A stretch of DNA of 64,000 nt from Chalciporus piperatus (GCA_038093975.1 JBBPTG010000037.1:120379-184378), one strand, 5' to 3'; positions 47,282 to 59,119 are shown, counted from the stretch's first letter. Numbers and translations are program-made. The notes: generated by a model not told the origin, from the letters alone.

Positions 47282-48302
47282 TTAGAGCACAGAAGCGTAG
47301 ATATCTGAGGGTAACAGGTTTTGTAGATCGAATATATTGACACAACCGAATGCATCTCTGCTACATGCTATCAACTTGCCGTCCGGGGAAAACACAATGC
47401 ATTTATCGCTAACGGGAGGATGCAGAACCTCCAGAGGACCCGCCGATTGGTCGTCTGGTGCCAACATCCCAAAGGAGCATGCACCCGTCAGAATGGATGC
47501 TAGCGAATAGCTTGCCGCTGGGATGGACAGCGATCATCTGCACTCGCGGGGAATATTCCTTGAGAGGGCGATGCAGCGTCGCTCCATTCGTGGCGTTCCA
47601 GAGCTGGATGGTTGATTCCTCAAAGGATCCTGAAATGATCACTTCTCCTCTGGTTGTTTGTATCCATGCGATGGACGACACCACCTCGTGGCCTTGGTCT
47701 CTCCAAGGACCGAGTAAAAGGTCTCCCGTGCAAGAATCCCATATTCGGATCCCCGATCTCCCTCCGGTTGCGATTCTGGTGCCATCTGGAGAGAAACACA
47801 CAGCCCAAAACGAGTGTCCCAAAAATCCTAACTGCTCTGAAAACTCGATGCCAGGGAGGGCATCCGAAGGACCTAGATCGGCCTCGATCGGTCCAAGAGA
47901 CCGTGAGCCATTCGATATATCGACGATTGTGAACCGCGATGCGTTGTATTCGTCTGTGGCTACCAGACGGAGGTGATCAGGGGACAAGCGCATATTCCAC
48001 ATTGGTCCACTCCAGTCGGTGGTAGCAACGGCCTTCCCTTCTAGCCCGAAAACGTTTCCCCCGAGCAACACTTTGTCTCCCATGATAGCCAATGGGGATC
48101 CGGAAAGATCCTGAGACCAGATCTTCCAGATTGGAGCCCTGGATTGAATGTCCCATAGTTCGACCGCTCCGCTTTTGCAGGAAGTAAAGAGACGCTGACT
48201 GTTGGGGGAAAATAAAATATGTTTGACGGCGCCATCCTTAGGATGCAAGACAACCGTCGGAGATGGGGCTTGGGGCTTTGGGGCCATCATCGACGTGGTC
48301 AT
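47282..48302 (-). CDS. WD40-repeat protein with an apparent frameshift
   Basis: From ATG 48302 the frame reads MTTSMMAPKPQAPSPTVVLH and several WD40 blades: HILFSPNSQRLFTSCKSG..ELWD, MRLSPDHLRLVATD, WAVCFSPDGTRIATGGRSG.RIWD, IISGSFEESTIQLWN, IAVHPSGKLFASIHSDGCMLLWD. After LLWDVGTRRPIGG the frame drifts into Ser-rich sequence and stops at 47409, whereas the next frame continues the propeller: PLEVLHPPVSDKCIVFSPDG, KLIACSRDAFGCVNIFDL, ending at 47282. Removing one G from the GGG run at about 47439-47441 would restore continuity. No good intron fits. Such proteins scaffold complexes; in basidiomycetes many are orphan duplicates. Treated as a possibly disrupted gene. Confidence 0.65.
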
Positions 48303-48439
48303 GGACGAGCAGACACAGAGCTGTCACTTGCCAAGGTCACGGTCACGATCGGTCCGGTAAATCCGCACGTGATCAATTACATCATTGCGACTTAACGCGA
48401 CCGCGACGCGTCTCTTTCAAGTACTGACCACGATCACTC

Positions 48440-49865
48440 ATGAGCCAAAGTGCCACTCGCAGAGTATCCAAATTACCCGTCCAGACCAACGATGTCTCAA
48501 TAACGGACAGGTTACAAGCTCGACAGGCCAAGCGCGCTGCAAAGGCAGCAGAGCGGAAGCAAAAGTCAGACACGTTGAAAGAGGAGGTCGGCGCGATTCT
48601 CCCTACTTACAAGGCGAAACCTAATTGCTGTGTCAGGGAAACGTCTTCTTCCGTGATGGTGACTACACCGAGGCAGCAGACTGTTACCGACTGGCCATTC
48701 AGGTTCACGGAGACACCGCCAAGCCCGTACTCTTGACGAATCTCGCTGCTGCATATCTTCAGCTCGACATGTGAGTCCAACCCAACTATATCTCCATGTA
48801 CACCAACTGACTTGGGTTCTCAAAGGTACGTAGAAGCGCACACCACAGCGGACCGTGCCCTCCAGGCGGACCCTAAGTCCATCAAAGCGAGGTTTCGCCG
48901 AGGAGTGGCGAGGCGTCATTTGGAAATGATGACGGCTGCAGCCATAGGTGAGACCTACCTCGAATATCTGGTGATCATCTTATTGAATTGCGAAAAGATT
49001 TTCGGGCTGTCCTCCGTCTCGACCCTGGAAACAAGGAAGCGAAACGAGAACTTGCATTGGTTGAAGAGGTTCTTCCCGACTACGATCTGTTTGAAGAAGA
49101 TATGTGCAGTTATTCTGACGATGAAGCCCCCGCTCCAGACGAAGAAGGCTACGTGACGGACTCGATGTCGGAATCGAGTGATTGCGAACATACGGGCAAC
49201 GGCGTAGCTTGCAAGTTTTACAATCACGCAGGTTGCGCGAGAGGGAGAATTTGCCGGTTCTCACACGCGCCTGACAGTCAGAGTGAGAGGGATGGGCTGT
49301 GAGTACTGACGATCTGGCCTTTCGATCGACTTATTGGGTTCTCGTCGCTTACTTTGGTTAGTGGAAGAAACGTCTGCATCTACTACCTGATGGGAGTCTG
49401 CAAGTTCGGCGCTGAGAAGTGCAACTACTTGCACTCAAAAGAGTACCTTCCGCAAAAGGGATGGTGGATGACGCCCGAGGGGGTCAATCAAGCGAAAAAC
49501 CTTTACAAGTTCAGGAAAATGGTCGACAGCGCATTGATTCTTTCCGGTCATGGCAGCAAACTTACCAAGAAGTATCCCAAGCTCAAACCCAAAGCGAAGG
49601 CTACCTCGAAGAAATCATCGACAGGAAAGAAAAAAGGCATCCCTCCTCCGGTGTTTTATGACGGGGGCATGCCAGACTTGTCGGATTCGGATGAAGAGTA
49701 CAATGAGTATGGGTTCACGGATAGCGATATGCAAGAACTTCTCGCTCAGGGGGTGAAGCCTTGGGATGATGATGCATATGTACGTCTTACTCGTCGATCA
49801 GAAGGAGTTAGTCACTTAACTTCTCTCATTGCCAGGACGTCTTGGATGCTCTTCGTGGGTTCTAA
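48440..49865 (+). CDS. TPR and CCCH zinc-finger protein, tandem copy 1
   Basis: Six exons join in phase (48440-48586, 48637-48770, 48826-48947, 48998-49298, 49362-49779, 49836-49865) to 383 residues. Order: basic N-terminal helix (ARQAKRAAKAAERKQKSD); a TPR unit set GNVFFRDGDYTEAADCYRLA, KPVLLTNLAAAYLQLDMYVE, ADPKSIKARFRRGVARRH, FRAVLRLDPGNKEAKREL; an acidic patch with a DEEGYVTDSMSESSD stretch; CCCH finger 1 CKFYNHAGCARGRICRFSH (C-x7-C-x5-C-x3-H); finger 2 CIYYLMGVCKFGAEKCNYLH (C-x7-C-x6-C-x3-H); then a basic and acidic tail ending DVLDALRGF. CCCH fingers of this type usually bind RNA and the TPRs a chaperone or partner protein; the combined function is not known. Followed by a second copy. 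Confidence 0.8.
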
Positions 49866-50394
49866 TCCCGACATCATTATTCAATTCCCTGTCAGCTGGC
49901 TCTGTTCCGACAATGTCCCCACCATCACTTTTGCAATTCTTTGTCCATTCCTCCTTTATGCATGTCCTCCCGAACTCGTTTGCCTCCCATTCCTACAACA
50001 TCCGCATGATGACACAAATACGCCTTCACTTACCCGCAGTTTTTGCTTTGTAGTTACTAATCAACCAGAGGTCTATTGACTCTGTCTAATATACTGTTCA
50101 CCCCAATTATCAGTGAACAAGTAAGTCCTCCGTGTCCGGTTGCGCCACCAGAACTCGTTTCGGCGCGGATGGCCGCTGCTTCTTTTCTAGCATTCCGCCG
50201 TTCATCGACGGATACTTGAGCATCGAGCCAGCGACTTCCCGACCATCCTTTCTTAAATTCTTTCTTCCTTGCGCTCTAAGCGAGCAGAAGTCAATCTTCA
50301 CGTGATCCATTATATCATCACAACGCGACCGCGACGCGTCTCTTTGGACTTGACTTCTCCACACCGTTGACACCGATCACCCAAGCTATCACTC

Positions 50395-51671
50395 ATGAGC
50401 CAAAGTACCCACGTATCCAAATCTCCCGTGCAGAACAGCGATGTCTCAATCACGGAGAAGTTACAAGCACGACAAGCCAATCGCGCCACAAAGGCGGCGG
50501 AACGAAAGCAAAAGTCCAACAAGTTGAAAGAGGAGGTGAGTGCGATTCTTCCTCCTTACACGAAGTAAGCTTACCGCCGTGTCAGGGAAACGTCTTCTTC
50601 CGCGATGGGGACTACCTCAAGTCAGCACATTGTTACAACCAAGCCATTCAGGTTCACGGAGACGCCGCCAAGCCCGTACTGTTGACGAACCTTGCCGCTG
50701 CATATCTAAAGCTCGACATGTAAGTCTAATCCAACTACGTATTGCGACACGATCAGGAGTTGACTTGGTCCTCAAAGGTATGACGGGGCGCACGCCGCAG
50801 CGGCTCTTGCCCTAGAGGCGGACCCTAAATCCATCAAAGCGAGGTTCCGCCGAGGCGTGGCGAGACGTCACATGGAAATGATGACGGCCGCAGCCGTAGG
50901 TGAGATCCACCCCAGCTGTCCGAGTCCGCCACCCTTTATCAAACCCGGTTGCAGATTTCCGGAGAGTGCTCAGCCTCGACCCCGGAAACAAAGAGGCGAA
51001 ACGCGAACTTGCGTTAGTCGAAGAAGCTCTTCCAGACCCCGATGAATGCAATAAAGAGGGGTGCCGTCATCCCGATCTCGAAGCACCTGCACCAGATGAA
51101 GAAGGCTATTTGACGGACTCGATGTCGGAATCGAGTGACTGTGAACATACAGGCAACGGCGTACCATGCAAGTTTTACAATCACGCAGGTTGTGCGAAAG
51201 GAAGAGACTGTCAGTTCACCCATGCACGTGACGACCAAAGCGAGAGGGACGGGCTGTGAGCACTGTTCGTGGCGTAGCGTTCATGACTGATTGAACCCAC
51301 TTTTTCTTTCTTGGGTCAGTGGAAGAAACGTGTGTATCTACTACTTGATGGGAATGTGCAAGCTTCGCGCCGAAAAGTGCAACTACTCCCATTCGAAGGA
51401 GTATCTTCCAAAGAAGGGATGGTGGACCACACGCGAAGGGGTGCAAGAGGCGAAGAAGATTTACACCTTCAGAAACTTGCTCGGCAAGGCATTGGGCCTT
51501 TCCCCTCCCACGCGCCGCACCGTGAAGCAGTCTTCTAGCTCCAAGATGCAACAGAGGTCGAAGAAATCATCGGCTGGGAAGGAAAAACTTGAATGTGCCA
51601 CTTCTTCCGGGATTATGGGTTGGGCCGTGGCGGGATTATCGGATTCGGATTCGGATTCGGATGAACAGTAA
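50395..51671 (+). CDS. TPR and CCCH zinc-finger protein, tandem copy 2
   Basis: Paralogue of 48440-49865 with the same exon phases: 50395-50535, 50586-50719, 50778-50899, 50955-51255, 51320-51671 (349 residues). TPR part (GNVFFRDGDYLKSAHCYNQA, FRRGVARRHMEMMTAAAV) and both fingers (CKFYNHAGCAKGRDCQFTH; CIYYLMGMCKLRAEKCNYSH) are intact. Exons 2, 3 and 4 have exactly the same lengths as in copy 1 (134, 122, 301). The tail differs: copy 2 ends with an Asp/Ser run (SDSDSDSDEQ) and has no final DVLDALRGF exon. Upstream DNA including a GACGCGTCTCTTT element is also shared. A recent tandem duplication with C-terminal divergence. Confidence 0.8.
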
Positions 51672-52387
51672 AACAAGTTGATGCACACGTAGGTCAGACT
51701 CATTGGCAGTGATCAACAGGACTTGACATTCAGTCAGTCTCTCTACTAGAACGTCTCAGATTTTTCTTCGAAGGGGATTCTGGTCCCACCGTCTTCTCCA
51801 TCAGCCATTCTTCAATATCCTGTCAGCAGTTCTGTTCCAGCAACGTTCCATACCATCATCGCAACAAACTCCATCCCTCCATGATTCCCCTGATGCAATT
51901 CGTCTTCGACGTGTTATGTTCCCTTCCTACAACGTCCGTACAATCGCAACCCTAATTCATGATTCGCAGTTTCATCAACTCTTTGTACTCCATGTGTAAT
52001 GTACTCTCCCCGTTGTCATCGTCAGTTGAACGTTGAACCACAGATTACAGGACTTTGTCATGTACCCTCGTAACTCCAGTGCAATTGTGAAACGCTTGCC
52101 GCTTGAACTATCTTTAGTCTCGAGTTCTTGAAGTTACTCTGGCGAACGCTATGGAGTGTAGCGCATCCAGCCTGGGCCCGCATATAGACAGGATGAGCTA
52201 TGTATCTAACCACGGCACTAGCACTCGTCGTTAACCCGCACTCCGCAACTTGAAGGCCAGGACGGCGAACGAACTTAGATTTGGGCGCATCAGTAAGATC
52301 ATAAGCTGGGCGCAATGAAAGAGTGGTCATATATAAAGGGGTTCTCCTATTCCCCTTACTCTCAACGTTCAACCTTCATACACCACA
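51672..52387. other. Intergenic; promoter of the SDR gene at right end
   Basis: No gene seen. A TATATAAAG element at about 52330-52338 lies some 50-55 bp before ATG 52388. Confidence 0.5.
52330..52338 (+). promoter_or_regulatory. TATA box of the SDR gene
   Basis: ATATAAAGG about 50 bp upstream of the ATG at 52388, followed by a CT-rich leader. Confidence 0.55.
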
Positions 52388-53816
52388 ATGTCGACCAAGA
52401 AACAGATCTTCATCACCGGTGCATCCGGTAAGTCGCGACCCACTCAATAGCCCCTATCGTCAACAGTCATTCACCAGGTTATATCGGCGGCGCCGTTCTC
52501 GAGCATCTTCTCAAACACAATACCGCTTCTACGTCTGAGATCACAGTGCTGATCCGCAAGGCAGACAAAGCTGCTGCTTTCGAGTCCCTCGGGGTCAAAA
52601 CTGTCCTCGGATCGTTCGACGACCTCGACGTGCTTGAGAAACAGGCGTCTTTGAGCGATGTTGTGTTTGCCTGCGTGAATTCATGACTATTTAGTGTTGG
52701 GTTACAGTCGCTGATTACTGCCTGCAGGCGGATGCGGACAACCTCAAAGCGTGCGAGGCGATCCTACGGGGACTGAAAAAGAGACACGAAGCCACCGGGA
52801 CGCTCCCCATCCTCATTCATACCGTATGTATTGTTCCGTCTTCTCTTCCACTTCTTCTCATTACATTACCCTCATTTTGCAGTCAGGAACTGGTAAGCCT
52901 CTTGACATCGATTAGACGCACTGACCTACTCACGGCGGGGAAATCTTACAGGTGTACTCGTCGACCAAGCTGGCGGGATGTTCGCCTCTGAGACTATCTG
53001 GGACGATACTAACCCAGACCAGCTCGAGACGCTTCCGGACACCCAGATCCATCGCACCGTCGACCTGACGGTCATTGCGGCTGACAAACAAGGTGAGTCC
53101 GCCCCGCTTCGCTCAAATGATCCCGAAAACAACTAAACTGGGCACTGGCAAGGATATGCCAGGACCTATATCGTCTTGCCGCCCACTGTCTACGGGTCCG
53201 GGACAGGGAAACTCGTCGACTTGGGTATTCGGAACCCACGCTCGATCCAAATCCCTATGATGATTACGGCGAGTATTGCGAGGAAGCGAGGTGGGGTGGT
53301 TGGCCCAGGGCTGAATATATGGCCTAACATGCATATCGATGATCGTAAGTCGAGTCTTTCGGGTCCAGATCTTGGATCGGAACTAACGCCCGCCCCTGCC
53401 CCTCGCCACTCGCAGTCGCCGAGTTGTACATCGTCGTTTACGAAGGCGCACTCGACGGACGAGCTGGCCACGGTCGCGAAGGCTTGTACTTTGGTGAGAA
53501 TGGGGAGCATGCGTTGAAGGACATCTCGATCGCAATTGCTGAGGCGCTTCATGACCTCGGCGCAAGTGACGCTCGGGATCCCACACCGTTTGATGATGTT
53601 GACTACAGCAGGAACGCTTTCGTGAGTGTCCAGGGTTGAGACATTGCGAGGCATACTGACGCAAAAAAAAACTAGCTCCCATACCAGGGGACGAACGCAC
53701 GGTGCAAAGCGAACAGAGCACGCGCTTTGGGGTGGAAGCCCAAGTATACGACTAAAGATATGTTGAAAAGCATCAAGGGAGAGGTCCAGTGGCAGTTGGA
53801 GCATGCACTGGCATGA
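52388..53816 (+). CDS. Extended short-chain dehydrogenase/NAD(P)-binding epimerase-like protein
   Basis: Start MSTKKQIFITGASGYIGGAV, the Rossmann motif being split by an intron within GASG (exon 1 52388-52427, exon 2 from 52478). Further blocks: TVLIRKADKAAAFESLG, VVFACADADNLKACEAI, PILIHTSGTG, the long insert FASETIWDDTNPDQLETLPD, YARTYIVLPPTVYGSGTGKL (YxxxK-like region is replaced, so classical SDR catalysis is uncertain), PMMITASIARKRGGV, NIWPNMHIDD, and AELYIVVYEGAL. The end is LGWKPKYTTKDML...QLEHALA at 53816. The layout matches atypical extended SDRs (NmrA/isoflavone-reductase or semialdehyde-epimerase-like) common in fungi. Substrate unknown. Six or seven short introns; frame intact throughout. 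Confidence 0.82.
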
Positions 53817-54230
53817 GAGCAAGATTCGGTCCAGAGCCAATACGAGTTCCTCTGTATTATTGAAGAAGACCTAGGCAGAAAGAGATTGTACATTAGTGTG
53901 AGCATGAATTCATTTACCTTTGAACGCGGCAGCACTTCAAGTTCGCCTAGTCTTTCGTCATAGCGTACTATGGCCGCTCCCAGATATTTGGTAGAAGTTG
54001 CTAAGTAGGTAGCATTGAACGCCGGCACCAGGTGGTAATGTAGATTCAGTATTGGTTAGAGAGTCAGGTTCAGAAATCAGGACGACGAGGGTGGGAAAGG
54101 GTCAAAGGACAATTAACTCTATACATCCAACCCAACGCTGGACGTGATTTGCAATCTAGTATCCGAGATTCAATCAGAAGAAGAAAGCCAGTCATTGTCA
54201 GATGTCCCATGCGCACCTCGAGGAAACCCT
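53817..54230. other. Convergent intergenic region
   Basis: 3' flanks of the SDR gene and the minus-strand F-box gene; nothing recognised. Confidence 0.5.
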
Positions 54231-55933
54231 CTACTCGACGTCCACGATCGCAACGCTCGCATGAGGCCTTGAATGCCCGCCCTCTCCCGGGACCCCATAA
54301 TAAAGTCTCCCCCCTATTCCATCGAACAGTATGGCAGGAGGAGAACGAAACAGGATGTCGTCCCTGTGCACTATGGGTGGTGAAAAGGATCCATGAACGG
54401 CGGTGCATTCATCCGGACTCGCATCGATCGTGAACTTGGTGATGAAGAAACCGGGAGAGCCAGGAGTGATCGACCGAGGAGCAGGGTAACGCATATAAAT
54501 ACCTCTGACGTGTCCATCGGGAGAATGTTCTATGTGAGTGGCACTTTTGTGGGCAAGGGGATGGCACGAGGCGTCGGCTATGCTGAAGAGGTCATGGGAA
54601 TGAATAGAAATTGGCAAGGGCAGCCTGAGGGCGACGTTGGCGTGAATTTCGTGAAGGGTTATATCAACGCAGCGGAACTGAAGGGTCGAATGTGTGCTCG
54701 TCTCGTCCTCTCGTAACTGCAGGAACCTCAGTGTTGTGGATCCAGTGATCGGACTGATGGAAGGCTGTTTGATGACAAGAAGGGTTGGGAATTTGTCGTA
54801 TGTTTCGCCTTCGTGGGTAAGTTGGAGGAAGTAAGAACCCTGCTCAGTCTGTCGTGGATCTGTAGGAACGATGAATACTTTGACCAGTGTTGCGCCATCG
54901 CCGTGGCGTGAATATAGAGCGACAACATGGGTATTCGTGAGCAGCACTAAGTGAGGGCCCATGGATTGCATCCCTGGGGGCTTTTCATATACAATGTCAG
55001 TCATAAAAATGATCTCGTGTGGTGGGAATCACACATACCAATCCTATATCGACTTTAGGAAAATGATAAAAAATTCGAGTCCCAGCATCCAGGATTAAGT
55101 GTAAACCACGGAGATAGAGCCATGAACGCTGGTTGCAGACGAGATGCACAAAGGCAAAGTGAATGGAAGTCCGGACCACAGGAACTTGCAGGGATGTATA
55201 TCCAGTCATATGGCCAGTGTCGCGATTCAACCGAAACTCCATCATTTTCCTGTATCATAGAGGAATGACATGAAGGAACCACGGGCAGCACCGGAAACAC
55301 TTCATGCTCACCATGACACTTCTGGAGATTGTGAGTGGCGAAAGATGACATATAGAAGTAGCTCCTTGCTGCGCATGATCGAACACGCATCCCATAACTT
55401 CAAGTTTTCTTGCTCATCTTCCCATAGTATTAAGACGAGATCTAGATTCCGATATGTTTCCCAGTCAGGTTCCATATCGTACAGGACGATTCGCTTGTAG
55501 GAGTCGCAGCCAATTAGCCATCTCCCGCCAACGAGTGCAGGAACACCGCTCGTTGGTAACGATCCAACGTCCAAGTCTTCACTTCTGATGGCTCGAATTT
55601 GCCGAGTCGTCCAAGTTCGCGCCAATCGTGCAGATCGTGTCAAAGTTGTTTCTAGAAATCGGATCGAATGGAAGGGAAATGGGCCCGGAGGACGAGGGAG
55701 TTTGGCGTTTGCATACAACGTTCTCCATATCCAAGGATCGTGCGTGATGTCGCGAAATCGCTTTGAGAGCTACGTACGAAAGCAGCAGAGCATCATGATT
55801 TAGCGGAATAGATGCGGGGAAGATGAGCAACGACTGCAAGTTGGATGTCACTTACGACTCGCAAGCGGACGACGTCGAGAGGACTCAAAGAACAGAGAAT
55901 CTGGCATAGGATTTCTACTGGCTGGGATTCCAT
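54231..55933 (-). CDS. F-box protein with beta-propeller-like C-terminus, copy 1
   Basis: Start MESQPVEILCQILCSLSPLD with VVRLR is an F-box, which docks SCF ubiquitin ligases through Skp1. An intron follows, then SKRFRDITHDPWIWRTLYAN, a Pro-rich PGPFPFHSIRFLE, and TSGVPALVGGRWLIGCDSYK and RIVLYDMEP, then repeated beta-strand blocks (MEFRLNRDTGHMTGY, IFYHFPKVDIGLV, VVALYSRHGDGATLVKVFIV, RGIYMRYPAPRSI), ending PHASVAIVDVE at 54231. The C-terminal half probably forms a substrate-binding propeller. About four introns. It is closely related to the gene at 57210-58755 and intact by comparison. Such F-box families expand and decay rapidly in mushrooms. Confidence 0.75.
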
Positions 55934-56394
55934 CCTGGACGAAGCCCAGTGTTATCATGATGGCGGGAGTTCCTGTGTCAGACGTCTACTACTATGGGTA
56001 ATGGCAGTGCCTAAATTTGACCCACGCTCTGTAATATGTATGCTGAACGGTCATGAACTTGTCACAGAAATCAGAGAGCTTGTTAGAGCTCAAGACCTGA
56101 TCGTTTTCCCTCAGGCTCATGAGTCACTGAACGACGATTGGGAAGGCTCCCAGAAGTTGCGCGAACATCCAGCGGCTTCGTTCAAGTTGAACCATCGCCA
56201 ACTTTTGAACGACCACACCAATATCACCGCCATAGTGTTGATCAAATATTGAACTCGCAGTGTTTTTGATGAACTCGAGTCTCGCGGACATCATGCATCA
56301 TGATTGGTGAGTGTTTCACTCATCACACATTCCCGATCACATTGCAGGGTCGCGACCCGCTGTTACGTGCAAGAAAAAAGTTAGCCGAGCAGAA

Positions 56395-56410
56395 TGGTTG
56401 TATAAAGGGC
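56395..56410 (+). promoter_or_regulatory. TATA box of the small secreted protein gene
   Basis: GTATAAAGGG about 85-90 bp upstream of ATG 56489, followed by a long CT-rich leader. Confidence 0.5.
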
Positions 56411-56488
56411 CACCCTCCCCTCCTCTCATCTTGTACTTACAACTCTCAGTCTCAGCCTCGCTACCTACTACTCTTCATCCCATCCAAC

Positions 56489-56997
56489 ATGTTCGCTAAG
56501 CTCAGGTATGCCACCTCTCACCTTTGGTGTTGCACTCTGACTCATCGCTGACCCCCTCAACAGCGCTCTCGCAGTCCTCCTCCCCTTCGTTTCTGCCCTC
56601 ACCATCACTTGCCCCGATGAGGTCATCGTTGGTGCGACCGTCGAGGTCACCGTTGACACGCTCCCCGCTGATCCCTCTGTGGCTGCTTTCCTCCTCGTCG
56701 GCCCTGGCGTGGATGTCACACTGAACGCCAACGTTGCCCTCGATGCAACTGTCACCTTGGATATTCCCGGTGATCTTACGGTTGGGTATGGAGACAGTTG
56801 AATGATGATCGCGATGCTTGCTAACTGATTGAAATTGACATCCAACAGCGCTGGCTACGTGATCGTCGCTGCCAACGTTGAGTACGTGTCCTTTCTCTCT
56901 ACCTTGTCCATCCCGTGAACTGACTTACTTCCCAAGCAACGTGAACGAGCCTCTGGCTCAAACGGCTCCATTCACCTGCGTCGACTCGGACGACTGA
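56489..56997 (+). CDS. Small secreted protein (Kre9/KNH-like fold suspected)
   Basis: Exon 1 encodes MFAKLS and is joined to ALAVLLPFVSA, a clear signal peptide with cleavage likely after VSA. The mature part LTITCPDEVIVGATVEVTVD continues as short alternating beta strands (AFLLVGPGVDVTLNANVALD, GYVIVAANVDNVNEP) and ends TAPFTCVDSDD. Two Cys residues (in ITCP and FTCV) could form a disulfide. Four exons, total about 110 residues. The pattern of a hydrophobic TIT..DSV.VG start, N/T-rich strands and GYVI.A.NVDNVN resembles the Ser/Thr-rich Kre9/KNH-type Ig-like domain of small basidiomycete secreted proteins, but no GPI signal is present. A strong TATA box suggests high or regulated expression. 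Function unknown. Confidence 0.65.
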
Positions 56998-57209
56998 GCT
57001 CAGGGACTTGTCAGGACCGGGTGGGGTGTGTCGTAGACAGATTCTGTCATTTAGACTGGTCTATTTTGTCGGGTCTAATTTTACTTTCTTCAAGTTGGCT
57101 ATCATTGAGAGCACGTATCTGATGTCAGCTTTTGAGTCCCCTCCACCCTGCATATCACGGTGTTGATTGAAAAAAAGAATCATCATACAATGTACACTGC
57201 AACGTGACT

Positions 57210-58755
57210 CTACCAAACATCCATGATCGAAACAGTTGATGAACCCCGAGTGGGACTCCAATGATGTACCCTACCTCTTACTCCATCGAACCATAACCCT
57301 GCCGAACGAAATACATAATCCCTGCTTGCTTTTGGTGGCGACACCATGCCACGAACATCGTGGCATTCATCCGGGGTACCATCAATCGTAAACTTGGTAA
57401 TGAAAAACTTGCCGGTCGGGGAGGCAAGATGCAAGCTTAATAGAGTATGACGCACGTAAATCCCTCTGACATGTCCATCAGGGGAATGGTCAAGGCGGAT
57501 GAAAAATCCCTCCGTGGTTAGATCACGCCAGGGGTGATCGATGCTGAAGAGGTGATGCGCAATGATAGATAAAGGGAGGACACTGTCGTCACCAGGGTCA
57601 GCTTTGAGGAGTTTGAGATCGACACAACGGAATTCCATGGAGGAAAAAGGCTGTGCTGAGCTTGTGGAAAACGCAACGTTGTAGTTCCAGTCATGAAATC
57701 GACTGTGGGTTGTTCGATCACGGGTATGTCCGCGAATACGTCCTGCATTTCCCCTTCGTGGGTGAGCTTGAGGATACCAAAACCTTGGCTAGTTTGCCTC
57801 CGATTCGCAGGCACGGAGAAAGCTTGGACGAGCGTAGTACCATTGCCCGCAAAGAAAGCGATGATGTATGTATCTGTGAGCAAGACTGATGCTGATTCTG
57901 GGTCGTAGGTGGCTGTTGAAATCTGCGAATGAAGTGAGATATCATAGTGACCCCTGATGTTCTAGACGTACCAATTCCGTACTGAATTCAGGGAAATGAT
58001 AGCAAGTTCTACTGCGTGTATCAAAGATAATACGTGCATTGATGATATAGAGGAATGGTCCCTGGGAACAGAAGAGCTTCATATATCCTCCAGGGTATGT
58101 CGGAATATCCAGGGATATGGTCTTTTTCAACTGACCAGTGTTGATATCCAACCGGAACTCCAACAGTGTCCTGAGAATAAAGAGATCATGGATGCCGTGT
58201 GTCAAGTGCGAAGGGATAAGACATACCATACGACGCTCGGACTCGGCCCGGGCGCCCTCAGCGGGCCAGCCAAGAAATAAACGAGGTGTTCCTCGCTTGA
58301 CGCGATCGAGCACGCATCCAACTCTTGATCATGCTCCCATAGGACCTGCACACTTTGCTGAGAATGGGGTGTCTCAGGCTCGGTATCACGCAACACGATT
58401 CGTTTGCCGGATTGCCAAGTGACAAGCCACCTTCCGCCGACGAGTATGGGCTCACCTCCCGCCGACGAGTATGGGCTCACCGCCCGTCGGCTCTAGAAAC
58501 TGGGTCGAGTGGGATGGAAATGGGCCTGGGGGAGGGAGTTGTGCGTTTGCATACAAGGATCTCCAGTCATAGGTGAGATTGCGGAATCGCTTTGAGACCT
58601 GCGACGCAAATTCAGCACAGTCGTTTTGAACAAGATATGTGGCGATAAGCGTGAATTTGACTGACGACTCGCAAGCGGACGACATCGAGAGGGTTCAACA
58701 AGCAGATAATTCTGCAGATAATCTCCTCTGGGAGGACGTGTGGTCGGGATTCCAT
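57210..58755 (-). pseudogene. F-box protein copy 2, disrupted by a 25-bp tandem duplication
   Basis: Start MESRPHVLPEEIICRIICLL with NPLDVVRLR (F-box), intron, then VSKRFRNLTYDWRSLYANAQ and LPPPGPFPSHS. At 58442-58495 a 25-bp unit containing GGTGAGCCCATACTCGTCGG is present twice in tandem, so EPILVGGR is followed by a stop; one copy would allow continuation into WLVTWQSGKRIVLRDTEPE. The rest of the coding sequence continues to 57210 (STVSIMDVW) with the same blocks as copy 1 (LEFRLDINTGQL, TYIIAFFAGNGTTLVQAFSV, RGIYVRHTLLSLHLA). Copy 2 also lacks about 35 residues between FLEP and the EPILVGG block. Classed as a likely pseudogene unless the duplicated AGGTGAG..AAGGT unit is spliced. Confidence 0.7.
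58442..58495 (+). repeat. 25-bp tandem duplication inside F-box copy 2
   Basis: Two adjacent copies of CGACGAGTATGGGCTCACC plus flanking bases (units about 58440-58464 and 58465-58489), differing at one or two positions. The length is not a multiple of three, so it shifts the minus-strand frame. Confidence 0.85.
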
Positions 58756-58915
58756 ATTGTCGCTAGATGATGGTCGTCGGACGGAAGATGCTGGTGGGCG
58801 TGGTCATTCCCACTTCGTAGTTCTCCTTGCAATTTCGTCGAAAGTGACCCTACTTATGTTGCGCCGTGCTCGTCTTAAGATGACGAGAAGTATTTGTGGC
58901 AGTGCAGTGGCAGTG

Positions 58916-59119
58916 TGTAACCTCAGACTACCGAAGCAGTAATGAAGTCCCACGAAGAATCAAACAAGAGAACAGACGGGTGTAAGTCCTACTGGATTGA
59001 CTGAGGAGAAGAAGTTACAGGCGGGTCCTTATATACGACAAGTAGATGTGATGAGTAAGATAAGACCTCGTAAGCTGACAGCTAAGACTCGGGCGGCCGC
59101 GTGACTCCCAACCGTTACA
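58916..59119 (-). mobile_element. LTR of an older minus-strand LTR retrotransposon
   Basis: On the minus strand the segment begins TGTAACGG and ends GGTTACA, giving TGTAAC...GTTACA inverted ends. It contains a TATATAAGG box (minus strand, near 59025-59035) and directly follows a polypurine tract, GGAGGGGGGGA, at 59120-59130. That is the layout of a 3' LTR of about 204 bp. Confidence 0.65.
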
